64,000 nucleotides of DNA from an uncultured Sphaerochaeta sp. (GTDB lineage Bacteria > Spirochaetota > Spirochaetia > Sphaerochaetales > Sphaerochaetaceae), in NCBI RefSeq assembly GCF_963667405.1, contig NZ_OY763408.1:2317757-2381756 (forward strand), in the 5' to 3' direction. The notes below the pieces were generated by a model. The model was given only the letters and a program-made list of their open reading frames with translations. It searched no databases and had not been told where the DNA came from. The translations under genes and the position numbers were made by a program. Positions 63,772 through 64,000 of this stretch are shown here, piece after piece (within the stretch, counting starts at the first letter, position 1; every line of letters begins with the position of its first letter).

Positions 63772-64000
63772 CTAGAGGTCCAGAAGAGCCTTGTCACCAT
63801 AGACTTTCCGCCAGTCTTCGGCAAAGTCCTGGACCGCCTTCCTGATTGAGGGCATCGCAAGGCCGGTTGAGAGGAGCTCAGGCTTTACGGTGCAGCATCC
63901 TGCCCCACTGGCATAGGCCGTGGTTACTTCGGCAACATTGCGGAAGCTTGCAGCCAGAACCTGGGTAGAGCTGGTGTTGGTCCACAACAGGCTTGCCAGT
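63772..64000 (-). CDS. Transaldolase / fructose-6-phosphate aldolase-like protein, 3' part
   Basis: C-terminal 75 or so residues of a gene that continues beyond the window. LLWTNTSSTQVLAASFRNVAEV and the following GAGCCTVKPELL match the last strand and helices of short transaldolases, where the sequence is usually AASIRNxxHV and ATxPxxLL. The reading frame is open to the window edge, so the true start lies outside. It is convergent with the GNAT gene, leaving 6 bases. Confidence 0.75.
   Translation of the reverse strand, partial: LASLLWTNTSSTQVLAASFRNVAEVTTAYASGAGCCTVKPELLSTGLAMPSIRKAVQDFAEDWRKVYGDKALLDL

Overview
The window looks like a piece of chromosome from a saccharolytic spirochaete of the Sphaerochaeta type. 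The clues are the many periplasmic sugar-binding proteins with short signal peptides ending in Ala-Ala-Gly or Ala-Gly-Gly, the density of plant-polysaccharide import and hydrolysis operons, a YesMN-type two-component pair, and the moderate GC content. This placement is an inference from gene style, not a phylogeny. No rRNA, tRNA, CRISPR array, insertion sequence or prophage gene was seen. Almost every base is coding, and no gap without a gene exceeds 300 bases.

Layout. (1) 1-4703, + strand: gnd, a KDG-kinase-like sugar kinase, a zinc alcohol dehydrogenase and a Gfo/Idh oxidoreductase, closed by a terminator. (2) 4749-5840: a Fic-family protein whose promoter carries two copies of one inverted repeat. 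(3) 5944-14741, - strand: an eight-gene operon made of a FadR-type regulator with a perfect operator, an AtuA/DUF1446 protein, a DUF4387 protein, a three-part CUT1 importer, and two ADP-ribosylglycohydrolase-fold proteins. I know of no described pathway with this content. (4) 14930-22805: GH51 arabinofuranosidase, a CUT1 importer, a GH2 glycosidase and an AI-2E-type permease. (5) 23003-31772: GH31, a CUT1 importer, GH127, and a GntR/LacI-type regulator that shares a palindrome with the promoter of this operon. (6) 31869-39807: YesMN-like kinase and regulator, divergent from a CUT1 importer and a GH4 enzyme of the alpha-galacturonidase type. (7) 40013-44441: a binding protein, a fused permease, an ATPase (Afu/Fbp type) and a one-domain asparaginase-like protein. 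(8) 44434-50932: a CUT1 importer, GH43 xylosidase, ThuA-like protein and Gfo/Idh protein. (9) 51226-61529: SDR, transaldolase, GarR-like reductase, split transketolase, second SDR, zinc dehydrogenase and a TRAP transporter, with a divergent GntR regulator. (10) 61529-64000: a Na+-pump decarboxylase beta subunit with a 41-residue OadG-like partner, a GNAT acetyltransferase and the end of a transaldolase-like gene.

How it fits together. Regions 4-6 and 8 import arabino-, xylo- and galacturono-oligosaccharides and cleave them in the cytoplasm (no glycosidase here shows an export signal). The monomers feed the pentose phosphate and KDG routes represented by gnd, the kinase, transaldolase and transketolase. 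Five CUT1 importers have a binding protein and two permeases but no ATPase, so they probably share one encoded elsewhere. A hairpin without a T-run follows the binding-protein gene in most transport operons and probably keeps binding-protein mRNA abundant.
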